34,160 nt of DNA from positions 1-34,160 of the forward strand of contig JAHFRE010000021.1 in the NCBI GenBank assembly GCA_023258955.1, in the 5' to 3' direction. The position numbers and the translations under genes are program-made. The notes under the pieces are model-generated. The model searched no databases and was not told where the DNA came from. It worked only from the letters and a program-made list of their open reading frames with translations. Source of the stretch: Sterolibacterium sp. GTDB lineage: Bacteria > Pseudomonadota > Gammaproteobacteria > Burkholderiales > Rhodocyclaceae. The stretch's first letter is position 1, and each line of letters opens with the position of its first letter. Of this stretch, positions 11,601 to 19,928 are shown in pieces.

Positions 11601-12359
11601 ATGTCCTACCTGCGCTCCATCCTCTATTTCCTGATCCTGCTGCTGGTGACGCCACCCTACGCCCTGCTGATGATCTTCTGCTTTCCGCTGCCGCATCGGA
11701 TGCGGCGCTACACCGCCGTGCCCTGGGTGTTCCTGGTCATCTGGCTGATCAAGCATCTGCTCGGCATCGACTACCGTCTGCTGGGCAGGGAGAACATTCC
11801 GAACCGCCCCGCGGTGATCCTGTCCAAGCACCAGTCTGCCTGGGAGACCGTGGTGTTGCAAGAGATCTTTCCCCTTGCCCTGTTCGTCTGGAAGCGCGAA
11901 CTGAAGTGGCAGTTGCCGTTCTTCGGCTGGGCCCTGGCAGTGATACCGATGATCTCGATCGACCGCGGTGCCGGCAAGAACGCCCTGCGGCAACTGGTCG
12001 AGCAGGGGCGGCTGCGGCTGTCCCAGGGTTATCCGGTGATCATCTTTCCCGAGGGGACCCGCGTGCGCTTGGGGACCCGTCGCCGCTACAAGATCGGCGG
12101 CGCACAGCTGGCGGTCGCAAGCGGTGCGCCGGCTGTGCCCTTGGTGCACAACGCCGGCGAATTCTGGGGACGCAACGCCTTCTTCAAGAGCCCCGGCACC
12201 ATCACCGTCAGCATCGGCCCGGCGATCGATCCGCAAGGCAAGAGCGCCGACGAGGTCAACTCCCTGGCCGAGCGCTGGATGGAAGCGGAAACGGCGCGCA
12301 TCAGCCCGCGCTACTATGCCGATGAAAGTACGCAGCCCTCAACTCAGCCTGCGGCTTGA
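11601..12359 (+). CDS. plsC: 1-acyl-sn-glycerol-3-phosphate acyltransferase (PlsC/NlaA-like)
   Basis: 252 residues. It should acylate lysophosphatidic acid at the inner membrane. An N-terminal hydrophobic segment (about residues 7-28) and a second (about 41-55) precede the acyltransferase domain. Motif I is KHQSAWE, with H77 and E82, that is HxxxxE instead of the common HxxxxD. I recall the same substitution in Neisseria NlaA-type enzymes, so it is probably functional. Motif III is FPEGTR at 149-154. The gene begins one base after the gmhB stop, and its 3' end overlaps the next ORF by about 38 bases in another frame. Confidence 0.92.
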   Translation: MSYLRSILYFLILLLVTPPYALLMIFCFPLPHRMRRYTAVPWVFLVIWLIKHLLGIDYRLLGRENIPNRPAVILSKHQSAWETVVLQEIFPLALFVWKRELKWQLPFFGWALAVIPMISIDRGAGKNALRQLVEQGRLRLSQGYPVIIFPEGTRVRLGTRRRYKIGGAQLAVASGAPAVPLVHNAGEFWGRNAFFKSPGTITVSIGPAIDPQGKSADEVNSLAERWMEAETARISPRYYADESTQPSTQPAA

Positions 12360-12789
12360 GGCCGAGCAGCCCTTGGCGACGCGCTGGCACGACGGCGCCG
12401 AACTTCCCTTCCTCGGCGGCGTGATGTCGCTCAGACTGGCCACCCAAGAACAGTCGGCAGCGAGCCACGGCTCGGTGTTGCACCTGCCCCTGCCGCCCGG
12501 GGCAACACCGCGCCAAATCCAGGACGCCGCCGAAGCCTGGCTGCGGCGCGAGGCGACGCGGTTCATCGATCGCGCCCTGGGTCGCCTCTGCGCGGGCAAG
12601 GTGCCGCGCTGGCGCTTCTCCTTCGCCGCGCGCGGCGCCTGGACCCAAGCCCAGGCCGACGGCACGTTGCGCGTGAACTGGCGCTTGATCGAGCAGTCGC
12701 CGGCGCTGATCGAGCAATGCCTGACGCATCTGCTGGCGACCTCTGCGCCGCAGCAGGCGCTGCCCCTTGGCGATCTGCTCGCGGCATGA
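12322..12789 (+). CDS. Degenerate DUF45/YgjP-type paralogue lacking the HExxH zinc motif
   Basis: 155 residues from the ATG at 12322; an ATG at 12316 is also possible, and neither has a clear ribosome binding site. It aligns by eye with the C-terminal two thirds of the next gene. DGAELPFLGG (residues 24-33) matches [10 protein letters not shown] (98-107) there, and NWRLI (119-123) matches NWRLI (192-196). The spacing from NWRLI to the first histidine is the same in both. Where the neighbour has HELAH, this protein has HLLAT, so the catalytic glutamate and the second histidine are lost. It ends 15 residues later, without the third-ligand region. It cannot be an active zinc protease of this type. 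It overlaps the active gene by four bases (ATGA), suggesting a regulatory or structural partner, or a decaying duplicate. Confidence 0.8.
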   Translation: MKVRSPQLSLRLEAEQPLATRWHDGAELPFLGGVMSLRLATQEQSAASHGSVLHLPLPPGATPRQIQDAAEAWLRREATRFIDRALGRLCAGKVPRWRFSFAARGAWTQAQADGTLRVNWRLIEQSPALIEQCLTHLLATSAPQQALPLGDLLAA

Positions 12790-13541
12790 ACCTCTTTGAA
12801 CAACTGCCGCTGTTCCGCAGCGCACCGCCGGACGGGGCGAGCGGCGACAGGCAGCGCTACCTGCAGCTGGGCGCGCGCGTCGTCGCCTACAGTCTGCGCC
12901 AGGGCAAGCGCCGCCGGCTGTCGATGACCATCGACGAGCGCGGCCTCTGCGTCGGCGCACCGCCGCGCATGGCTTTGAAGGATATCGAAGCCTTCATCCT
13001 CAGCCACAGCGCCTGGGTGGGGAAGAAGCTCGACGAGCACGTCGCCAACCACGCCCGGCGCCACCTGCGGGTGCGCGACGGGGCGCGCCTGCCCCTGCTC
13101 GGCGGCGAGAGCGAAGTGCGCGTCGTCGCCGGCGCCAACCGCGTCGCTTGGGACAACGGTACCCTGGTGATCAAGGCGCGCGCCGACGCCGATTGCGAGG
13201 CGCTGGCGCGGCGGGCGCTGCAGCGGCACGCCAGCGCTGTCTTCGCCGAGCGCATCGCCCACTACGCGCCCCTCGTCGGTCATCCGCCGCCTGCCCTGCG
13301 CCTGTCGTCGGCGCGCACGCGATGGGGTAGCTGCAGCGAGAAGACAGGCATCAGCCTCAACTGGCGGCTGATCCACCTGCCCCTGGCGCTGATCGATTAC
13401 GTGGTGGCGCACGAGCTGGCGCATCTGGTCGAGATGAACCACAGTCCGCGCTTTTGGGCCGTGGTCGCGCGCCTGTGCCCAGACTGGCGTGAACTGCGCC
13501 GTCGCCTGAAGGACAGCGCGGCGCAACTGCCCATACTCTGA
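12786..13541 (+). CDS. YgjP-type (M48-like, DUF45) metallopeptidase
   Basis: 251 residues. The YgjP/DUF45 family has a SprT-like zincin fold. The zinc motif HELAH is at 209-213, and the likely third ligand H219 is in EMNHSPRFW. The RWGSCS (179-184) and LNWRLI signatures of the family are present. The N-terminal part includes [17 protein letters not shown], also typical. There is no signal peptide, so it should be cytoplasmic. The substrate is not known from sequence. It overlaps the upstream degenerate paralogue by four bases, so the pair is translated together. The reading frame runs upstream, but only the ATG at 12786 makes sense. Confidence 0.92.
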   Translation: MNLFEQLPLFRSAPPDGASGDRQRYLQLGARVVAYSLRQGKRRRLSMTIDERGLCVGAPPRMALKDIEAFILSHSAWVGKKLDEHVANHARRHLRVRDGARLPLLGGESEVRVVAGANRVAWDNGTLVIKARADADCEALARRALQRHASAVFAERIAHYAPLVGHPPPALRLSSARTRWGSCSEKTGISLNWRLIHLPLALIDYVVAHELAHLVEMNHSPRFWAVVARLCPDWRELRRRLKDSAAQLPIL

Positions 13542-13552
13542 GAGGACTGGCC

Positions 13553-13942
13553 ATGAGAATCCTGCACACCATGCTGCGCGTCGGCGACCTCGAGCGATCG
13601 CTGGCCTTTTACACCGGCGTGCTGGGGATGAAGCTGCTGCGTCGCAATGACTTTCCCGCCGGCAAGTTCACCCTGGCGTTTGTCGGCTACGGCGAGGAGG
13701 CCGATGGCGCGGTGCTCGAACTCACCCACAACTGGGGCGTCGAAAAGTACGAGCTCGGCACGGGCTATGGCCACATCGCCATCGCCGTCGATGACGCCTA
13801 CGCCACCTGCGCCGAGATCAAGCGCCGCGGCGGCACGGTGACGCGCGAGGCGGGACCGATGCAGCACGGCACGACCGTGATCGCCTTCGTCGCCGATCCC
13901 GACGGCTACAAGATCGAACTGATCGAGAAACGCACGAACTGA
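13553..13942 (+). CDS. gloA: Lactoylglutathione lyase (glyoxalase I)
   Basis: 129 residues. GloA converts the methylglyoxal-glutathione hemithioacetal to S-lactoylglutathione. The metal ligands fall at H5, E56, H74 and E122, identical in number to the nickel-type enzyme of E. coli. The sequence [21 protein letters not shown] is a typical glyoxalase start. A GAGAGGA-type ribosome binding site lies just before the ATG. It is the last gene of the plus-strand run and is followed directly by a strong hairpin. It has no obvious functional link to the protease pair upstream. Confidence 0.97.
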   Translation: MRILHTMLRVGDLERSLAFYTGVLGMKLLRRNDFPAGKFTLAFVGYGEEADGAVLELTHNWGVEKYELGTGYGHIAIAVDDAYATCAEIKRRGGTVTREAGPMQHGTTVIAFVADPDGYKIELIEKRTN

Positions 13943-13968
13943 GCGCCACCGCCCGCCAGCGGTGGCGC
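13943..13968. terminator. Hairpin between convergent gloA and the HEFLH gene
   Basis: Perfect 10-bp inverted repeat GCGCCACCGC / GCGGTGGCGC with a six-base loop, beginning one base after the gloA stop codon and ending three bases before the stop of the convergent gene. There is no T-tract on either side, so it could act as a weak bidirectional terminator or a barrier against 3' exonucleases. Confidence 0.6.
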
Positions 13969-13971
13969 AGA

Positions 13972-14949
13972 TCAACGCGTCCGCCGCTGCGGCAGCAACT
14001 CGGGATTGAACACCCCGCTGAACAGGGCGATGACCTCGGGGGACAGTTCCGCCATGGCCATTTCCTTGTCCTTCCAGTCGGCGACGCTCCAGCGACCGGT
14101 CTCGACATAGTTCGCCGAAGCACTGCCGCTGGCTAGTATCTCTTCGCCAATGTAGGCGAACTCCTCAACCCCTTGTGTGGCGTATCGGTATCGTTCCCAA
14201 TAGCGCATGTCCTGCCAGCGCTCATCCTGCGGCAGATCGAGCAGCCTGCGCTGGTTGTACAAGTTGTGCCAGAGAATATATTTGATCCTGTTCGTCGCGC
14301 GTCCATGGCTAACGCTGTTCTTCAATTTGTCGCCGTCGCCAAGCCGATTCGGCGATGGGGCGCCGTAATGGGGATCTAGATACCAGCGCGACACCGCGGC
14401 AAAGCATGACCCGCTGTCGATGCCTTGGCGGACTTGCAGCAGGTGCAGGAATTCGTGGATCAACAGACTCGTCTTGAACGGATTGGCGAACACCGCGTTC
14501 GCCAGCGTCATCCCCCGCTGTTCATAGATCGCCCGGTAGCGAGAATTGAGCACCGTGCTGTCCCAGTCCGGACTGACGCCAATGTAGCCTCGTGCAGCGT
14601 ACGCCTTCGCCGTATCGGCTGTGGCGTCGAATACTATCGGTACCGATGCCAGATATGGCCGCAGCGAGGGATCGAAAACTTCGAACACGCTGTTCAAGAC
14701 ATTGGCGTTGTGTTCGCGCGAGATCGGCGTCGCCCCGCTTGGTGGCGACCTGGCACCGAGAAGCTGGCGTATCGGTGTTCGCGCCAGCGGCAGCAGCGCC
14801 CGGCAGACGTCTCGTGCGACGATGACCCGATGTCGTTCGCAGTCTGACTCGCTGTGAAGCCAGTACATGCAGACCAATGTCGCGCAGGTACACAACACCA
14901 GCACAACCGCGACGCCCGCCCTGGTTCCGTAAGAACTAGGGCGCCCCAT
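13972..14949 (-). CDS. Unrecognised membrane-anchored HEFLH zinc-protease-like protein
   Basis: 325 residues from the ATG at 14949; a TTG at 14958 would add three. One hydrophobic helix (about residues 12-30) follows a short basic N-terminus, so the rest is probably periplasmic or a lipid-free anchored domain. The zinc motif HEFLH sits at 165-169 in LLIHEFLHLLQVRQG, similar in style to HExxHxxQ zincins such as the DUF4157 group. A glutamate cluster about 95 residues on (GVEEFAYIGEE) could supply a third ligand, as in gluzincins. I do not recognise the family. By eye its base composition is less GC-rich than its neighbours, and it is a lone gene between gloA and zwf, which hints at acquisition. 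Substrate unknown. Confidence 0.75.
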   Translation of the reverse strand: MGRPSSYGTRAGVAVVLVLCTCATLVCMYWLHSESDCERHRVIVARDVCRALLPLARTPIRQLLGARSPPSGATPISREHNANVLNSVFEVFDPSLRPYLASVPIVFDATADTAKAYAARGYIGVSPDWDSTVLNSRYRAIYEQRGMTLANAVFANPFKTSLLIHEFLHLLQVRQGIDSGSCFAAVSRWYLDPHYGAPSPNRLGDGDKLKNSVSHGRATNRIKYILWHNLYNQRRLLDLPQDERWQDMRYWERYRYATQGVEEFAYIGEEILASGSASANYVETGRWSVADWKDKEMAMAELSPEVIALFSGVFNPELLPQRRTR

Positions 14950-15106
14950 GTCCAGCAACTTGCCCGCAGCGATGCCGAGGTATCAGCGAATTCGTTGGGC
15001 GAGCTGTGACCCTCTCGCGCTGGGGCGGCCCAGAGATTCTGCGCGGCGTGATAGCCGACGGCGACCACGCCGCCATCCCTCCGCCCGGGGGACGGGATCG
15101 TCTCAT

Positions 15107-16612
15107 CTAATACGCGAGCAGGTCGGCGCCGTCGAGGTTGAGCGAGTAGCGCCAGAACTGGTCGTCGCTGTCGAACAGGCGGTAGGTTCCGCGCGGACCG
15201 CGGCTGCCGGCCTGATAGGTATTGATGAAGTCGCGCTCCATGGCCCAAACCTTCAATATCGGATCGACCACCCGCCAGGCCCATTCGACCTCGTCGATGC
15301 GCAGGAACAGCGAGTGATCGCCCTGCATCACGTCGAGCAGCAGGCCCTCGTAGGCATCGTAGCTGTCGTCGCCGTCGCGATGATAGGAGGCGTCGAGGCT
15401 GATGGTGCGCGTCGCCAGGTCGAGACCCGGCACCTTGACCTGGATCTCCATCTTCAGGCAGTCGTTGGGTTGGATGCCGAGCATGATCCAGTTGGGCCGC
15501 GACGGTGTGTTGCGGGTGCCGCGCAGCAGATCCTGGGGCGGATTCTTGAAGCGGATGCAGATGGCGGAGGCGCCTTCCGTGAGGCGTTTGCCGGTGGACA
15601 GGTAGAAGGGCACACCGGCCCAGCGCCAATTGTCGATGAACAGCTTCAGCGCGGCGTAGGTCTCGGTGGTGCTGTCGGCGGCGATGCCCGGTTCCTCCAG
15701 GTAGCCGGGCACCGACTGGCCAGCCACGGTGCCGCTGGTGTATTGGCCGCGGAAGGCGTGGGCGTGCACCGCGTTTTGCGGAATCGGGCGAATCGCCTTC
15801 AGCACCTTGACCTTCTCGTCGCGCAGATGCTCGGCGTTGAGCGACACCGGTGCCTCCATCGCCACCAGCGCCAGGAGCTGCAGCAGGTGGCTCTGGATCA
15901 TGTCGCGCAGCGCCCCCGAGCCCTCGTAGTATCCGGCGCGACCTTCGATGCCCAGAGTTTCGGAGTGGGTGATTTGCACGTGGTCGATGTGATGGCGGTT
16001 CCACAGCGGCTCCAGCAGCAGGTTGGCGAAGCGGAACACCATGACGTTTTGCACCGTACCCTTGCCCAGGTAGTGGTCGATGCGGAATATCTGCGGCTCG
16101 TTCAGGTGGCGATAGAGGGCTCTTTGCAGCGTCTGTGCGCTCAACAGGTCGTAGCCGAAGGGCTTCTCGATCACCACCCGGCGCCAGCCACGCGCCTCCT
16201 TGAGCAGTCCCAGGTTGCCCAGCTTGTCGATGATGGCGGTGAACTCTCCCGGCCGCACCGACATGTAGAAGACGATGTTGCGTGGCAAGGCCGGATCGTT
16301 CTCGAGTCGATCGCCCAGGGTCTGGTAGGCGTTGCCTTCGTCGCGAGGAATGCAGTGGTAGTGCAGGCGCGCGCTGAAGCGCTCGAAGCCCTTGGCCAGC
16401 ATCTCGGGCGGGTACTTCGCGGCGAGCAGCGGCCGCACCTCTTCGACCCAGGTCTGGCGATCCCAATCCTTGCGGCCGCAGGAGAGTATCACCATCCCCT
16501 CGGGCAGGCGCCCGGCGAGATCCAGATGAAACAGTCCGGGGATCAGCTTGCGTTGGGCGAGGTCACCACCGGCGCCGAATATGACCAGAGTGCAAAGATC
16601 GAGTGTCTTCAT
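15107..16612 (-). CDS. zwf: Glucose-6-phosphate 1-dehydrogenase
   Basis: 501 residues. Zwf oxidises glucose-6-phosphate to 6-phosphogluconolactone, the entry to the Entner-Doudoroff and oxidative pentose-phosphate routes. The nucleotide-binding loop is FGAGGDLAQRKLIP (12-25), where most enzymes have GASGDLAKRKL. The active-site signature is RIDHYLGKG at 177-185; the usual last residue is glutamate. IEKPFG (148-153) is also intact. The start at 16612 was chosen because homology begins there and an AAGAG ribosome binding site precedes it; the open frame runs 58 codons further but overlaps pgl. It is divergent from pgl. Confidence 0.96.
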   Translation of the reverse strand: MKTLDLCTLVIFGAGGDLAQRKLIPGLFHLDLAGRLPEGMVILSCGRKDWDRQTWVEEVRPLLAAKYPPEMLAKGFERFSARLHYHCIPRDEGNAYQTLGDRLENDPALPRNIVFYMSVRPGEFTAIIDKLGNLGLLKEARGWRRVVIEKPFGYDLLSAQTLQRALYRHLNEPQIFRIDHYLGKGTVQNVMVFRFANLLLEPLWNRHHIDHVQITHSETLGIEGRAGYYEGSGALRDMIQSHLLQLLALVAMEAPVSLNAEHLRDEKVKVLKAIRPIPQNAVHAHAFRGQYTSGTVAGQSVPGYLEEPGIAADSTTETYAALKLFIDNWRWAGVPFYLSTGKRLTEGASAICIRFKNPPQDLLRGTRNTPSRPNWIMLGIQPNDCLKMEIQVKVPGLDLATRTISLDASYHRDGDDSYDAYEGLLLDVMQGDHSLFLRIDEVEWAWRVVDPILKVWAMERDFINTYQAGSRGPRGTYRLFDSDDQFWRYSLNLDGADLLAY

Positions 16613-16691
16613 ATTCTCTTGCTTTAGCCCTATATCCCCATATGGTCCTGTACTATAAACCGGTTTCCAGACCCAAGCGAGATCTCGCCCC
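16613..16691. promoter_or_regulatory. Divergent zwf/pgl control region
   Basis: A 79-base spacer, clearly richer in A and T than the flanking genes. On the plus strand TATAAA (16654-16659) is a plausible -10 for pgl. A perfect 10-bp palindrome AAACCGGTTT lies at 16657-16666, overlapping it, and might be an operator. I do not see the HexR-type consensus palindrome known from gamma-proteobacteria. Promoter positions for zwf are ambiguous. Confidence 0.45.
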
Positions 16692-17378
16692 ATGCCCCAG
16701 CAGCGTCGCTGGCACGACTTCGATTCGGCCGCCAGCCTGGCCTCAGCCGCTGCGGCAGCGATACTCGACGCGGCGAGCGAGGCCATCGCGACACGCCGAG
16801 CTTTTCATTTGGTCCTGGCTGGCGGTACGACGCCAAAGCGCATCTACGAGATGCTCGCCGCCGCGTCCGCCCAGTGGCGCTACTGGCACATCTACTTCGG
16901 CGACGAACGCTGTCTGCCGGCAGACCACGAACAGCGCAACAGCCGCATGGCGAACGACGCCTGGCTCTCCCGCGTGGCGATTCCGCCGGCGCAGATCTAT
17001 CCGATCGCCGCCGAACGCGGTGCCGCGGTCGCCGCGAGAGAATACGCGCGCACCCTCGCCGGCATCGAATTGTTCGACCTGGTGCTGCTGGGTCTGGGAG
17101 AAGACGGACACACGGCGAGCCTGTTCCCGGGACAGGTCAAGCCGCGCGCGCGTAGCGCCGTGGTACCGGTGTTCGACGCCCCCAAGCCGCCGGCGGAGAG
17201 GGTCTCGCTCAGCGTCAGGCGTCTGTCCGCGACGCGCCAGTTGATCTTTCTCGTCACGGGCAGTGCCAAGCTCGCGGCCGTCGGCGCCTGGCGATCGGGT
17301 CAGGCCATTCCGGCGGCGCTGATCGCTCCGGCCGCCGGCGTGGTCATCTACGTGGAAGTTTCGCTGACCGCGGTCTAG
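16692..17378 (+). CDS. pgl: 6-phosphogluconolactonase
   Basis: 228 residues, the DevB-type enzyme that hydrolyses the product of Zwf to 6-phosphogluconate. Family motifs are LAGGTTPKRIYEML (about 43-56), FGDERCLPADHEQRNSRM (about 73-90) and LLGLGEDGHTASLFPG (about 134-149). It is transcribed away from zwf and converges on eda. The tetranucleotide CTAG at 17375-17378 holds both stop codons, so pgl and eda overlap tail to tail by four bases. Confidence 0.95.
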   Translation: MPQQRRWHDFDSAASLASAAAAAILDAASEAIATRRAFHLVLAGGTTPKRIYEMLAAASAQWRYWHIYFGDERCLPADHEQRNSRMANDAWLSRVAIPPAQIYPIAAERGAAVAAREYARTLAGIELFDLVLLGLGEDGHTASLFPGQVKPRARSAVVPVFDAPKPPAERVSLSVRRLSATRQLIFLVTGSAKLAAVGAWRSGQAIPAALIAPAAGVVIYVEVSLTAV

Positions 17379-18004
17379 CTAAACGACGCCGCGATCGTGG
17401 TCGCCTGCCTGGCCAAGGCGGCGACACTCGTCCAGTCGCGCGCCGCGACGACTTTCGTCGGCGTCAGCCAGGAACCGCCGACCATGGCGACGTTGGGCAG
17501 CGCCAGGAACTCGGCCAGGGTCTCGGCCGAGACGCCGCCGGTGGGGCAAAAGCGCAGGTCGGCGAAGGGCGAGGCCAGGGCTTTGAGCATGCCCAGACCA
17601 CCGGCCTGGGCCGCCGGAAACAGCTTGAGCAGCGAGTAGCCGAGCTCGCGCGCGAACATCGCTTCCGAGGGCGTCATGACGCCGGGGATGAAGGGCATCT
17701 CGACGGCGCGCGCCGCGGCGTCGAGGCCGGGGGTGAGCCCGGGTGACACCGCGAAGCGGCCGCCAGCGCTTGCCACGCGACCGAAGTCGGCGGGGCGGGT
17801 CAGGGTGCCGGCGCCGACCACCATCGCTGGAACGGACTTGGCGACGCGTTCGATGGCATCGAGGGCGCAGGCGTGGCGCAGGGTGATCTCCATCGCGTCG
17901 ATGCCGCCCTCGAGCAGGGCCTCGGCCATGGGCACCGCCAGCTCGGCGTCGTCGATGACGATCACCGGCAGGATACGGGTCTTGAAGCCTAGGGCTATGG
18001 ACAT
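17375..18004 (-). CDS. eda: 2-keto-3-deoxy-6-phosphogluconate (KDPG) aldolase
   Basis: 209 residues, normal length. Eda cleaves KDPG to pyruvate and glyceraldehyde-3-phosphate, the last step of the Entner-Doudoroff pathway. The Schiff-base lysine is K127 in LLKLFPA, and the catalytic glutamate is E39 in MEITLR. The phosphate-binding CPTGGVS motif is present. It starts four bases after the edd stop, so edd-eda are one operon. Its stop codon is shared in a CTAG with the convergent pgl. Confidence 0.97.
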   Translation of the reverse strand: MSIALGFKTRILPVIVIDDAELAVPMAEALLEGGIDAMEITLRHACALDAIERVAKSVPAMVVGAGTLTRPADFGRVASAGGRFAVSPGLTPGLDAAARAVEMPFIPGVMTPSEAMFARELGYSLLKLFPAAQAGGLGMLKALASPFADLRFCPTGGVSAETLAEFLALPNVAMVGGSWLTPTKVVAARDWTSVAALARQATTIAASFS

Positions 18005-18008
18005 GGTT

Positions 18009-19829
18009 CTACTGCTCCTGGGTCGACAGTGCGGGCGAGGCGCCTTCTTCGGCGCTGCCGGCGGTTTGGCGGAAAATGCCGAACAGTTCGCGACCGCAAC
18101 CGGCGGCGTTCGCCGACAGATCCACTCGCGGCGCGGGACGCGCGTCGAGCTCTGCGCTGGACACGCCGATCGCCAGCGTGCCGGCTTCGCAGTCGAGGGT
18201 CAGCGCATCGCCATCGCGGATCTTGCCGATGCGTCCGCCGGCCAGCGCCTCTGGCGTCAGGTGGATGGCCGAGGGCACTTTGCCCGAGGCGCCGGACATG
18301 CGGCCGTCGGTGACCAGCGCCACGTGGCGTCCCTCCTCCTGGAGGATGGTCAGGATCGGCGTCAGCTTGTGCAGCTCGGGCATGCCGTTGGCGCGCGGTC
18401 CCTGGTGGCGCAGCACGGCGATGAAATCGCGGTGCAACTCGCCGCGCTTGTAGGCCTCGTTCATCTGTTGCTGGCTGTCAAACACCAACGCCGGCGCACT
18501 CACGCGTCGATGCTCGGGCTTCACCGCGGAGATCTTCACCACGGCGCGACCGAGTTCGCCGCGGATCAGCTTCAAGCCGCCGTCGGCGCTGAACGGACGC
18601 GACAGCGGGCGCAGCACGCTCTCGTCGCCGCTCTGCGCCGGCGCCGGGCGCCAGTCGAGGCTGCCCTCGTTGAGCCACGGCTCCTGGGCGTAGCGCGACA
18701 GGCCGGGGCCAGCGGCGGTCTCGACCTCTTCGTGCAGCAGCCCGCCGGCGAGCAGTTCGCGCAGCAGAAAGCCCATGCCGCCGGCGGCGTGGAAGTGATT
18801 GACGTCGGCGCTGCCGTTGGGATAGATGCGCGCCAGGAGCGGCACCGCCGTCGACAGTTCGTCGAAGTCGTCCCAGTTGATCAGGATGCCGGCGGCGCGG
18901 GCCATCGCCACCAGATGGATGGTGTGGTTGGTCGAGCCGCCGGTGGCGAGCAGGCCGACGATGCCGTTGACGACGCTCTTTTCGTCGACGACCCGTGCGA
19001 GCGGCGTGTAGTAGCGATCCCGGGTGATCTCGGCAACGCGCCGGGCGGCCGCTGCGGTGAGCGCGTCGCGCAGAGGCGTGTCCGGATGGACGAAGGCGGC
19101 GCCGGGCAGGTGCAGCCCCATCACTTCCATCAGCATCTGGTTGGAGTTGGCCGTGCCGTAGAAGGTGCAGGTGCCGGGGCCGTGGTAGGCCTTGGATTCG
19201 GCCTCGAGCAGGGCGTCGCGCCCCACCTTGCCCTGGGTGAACAGCTGGCGCACCCGCGACTTCTCGTCGTTTCCCAGGCCCGAACTCATCGGTCCGGCCG
19301 GGACGAAGATCACCGGCAGGTGGCCGAAGGTGAGCGTGCCCATCAACAGGCCCGGCACGATCTTGTCGCATACGCCCAGACACAGCGCCGCGTCGAACAC
19401 CTTGTGCGACAGGGCGACGGCGGTGGCCATCGCGATCACGTCGCGCGAGAACAGCGATAGCTCCATGCCCGCCTCGCCTTGCGTGACGCCGTCGCACATG
19501 GCGGGCACGCCGCCGGCGAATTGCGCCACGGCACCGTGGGCGCGCGCCGCCTGCTTGATGATGGCGGGGAAGCGCGCGAGCGGCTGGTGCGCCGAGAGCA
19601 TGTCGTTGTAGGCCGAGACGATGGCGATGTTGGGGCTGCGCGCGGCGAACAGCAGCTTCTTGTCGGCGGCCGGCTGGGCGGCGTAGGCGTGGGCCAGGTT
19701 GGCGCAGGGCAGGCCGGCGCGCAGAGGACCCTGCGCGCCGTCTGTGTCGACCCGCTGCAGGTAGGCAGCGCGGCTCGCGCGGCTGCGCGCGCGGATGCGC
19801 TCGGTGACTGTTGCCAGCGTCTTGTTCAT
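18009..19829 (-). CDS. edd: 6-phosphogluconate dehydratase
   Basis: 606 residues, close to the usual 603 or so. Edd dehydrates 6-phosphogluconate to KDPG and needs a 4Fe-4S cluster. The IlvD/Edd signatures are present: [18 protein letters not shown] and [33 protein letters not shown] contains another cluster-region cysteine. The ATG at 19829 gives the standard N-terminus. The frame is open for 442 codons upstream, but that stretch lies antisense to dctP and dctQ and is a shadow. A sigma-70-like promoter lies just upstream, divergent from dctP. Confidence 0.97.
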   Translation of the reverse strand: MNKTLATVTERIRARSRASRAAYLQRVDTDGAQGPLRAGLPCANLAHAYAAQPAADKKLLFAARSPNIAIVSAYNDMLSAHQPLARFPAIIKQAARAHGAVAQFAGGVPAMCDGVTQGEAGMELSLFSRDVIAMATAVALSHKVFDAALCLGVCDKIVPGLLMGTLTFGHLPVIFVPAGPMSSGLGNDEKSRVRQLFTQGKVGRDALLEAESKAYHGPGTCTFYGTANSNQMLMEVMGLHLPGAAFVHPDTPLRDALTAAAARRVAEITRDRYYTPLARVVDEKSVVNGIVGLLATGGSTNHTIHLVAMARAAGILINWDDFDELSTAVPLLARIYPNGSADVNHFHAAGGMGFLLRELLAGGLLHEEVETAAGPGLSRYAQEPWLNEGSLDWRPAPAQSGDESVLRPLSRPFSADGGLKLIRGELGRAVVKISAVKPEHRRVSAPALVFDSQQQMNEAYKRGELHRDFIAVLRHQGPRANGMPELHKLTPILTILQEEGRHVALVTDGRMSGASGKVPSAIHLTPEALAGGRIGKIRDGDALTLDCEAGTLAIGVSSAELDARPAPRVDLSANAAGCGRELFGIFRQTAGSAEEGASPALSTQEQ

Positions 19830-19861
19830 ATTCGCTTTGACAGAAGGGGGAAGATTGCGCG

Positions 19862-19890
19862 AGCATAGACAATATCTCCTGCAACCGCAA
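19862..19890 (-). promoter_or_regulatory. Candidate sigma-70 promoter for edd-eda
   Basis: Read on the minus strand, TTGCGG (19890-19885) and TATGCT (19867-19862) are separated by 17 bp. The start site would fall about 25 bases before the edd ATG. It lies in the 99-base edd/dctP spacer, so a regulator bound here could control both directions. Both hexamers are imperfect. Confidence 0.45.
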
Positions 19891-19928
19891 AGTTTGCCCG
19901 ACGCAGCGCTCAACCGAAGGAGGTCGCC

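Noticed and set aside
14948-16627. A 559-codon open frame on the plus strand opposite zwf
   Set aside because: The minus strand encodes full-length Zwf with active-site motifs. The plus frame has no recognisable family and is a codon-bias shadow.
19837-19842. A perfect TTGACA upstream of dctP as its -35 box
   Set aside because: No acceptable -10 lies 16-18 bp downstream; the nearest A/T-rich hexamer is more than 20 bp away. It is probably chance.
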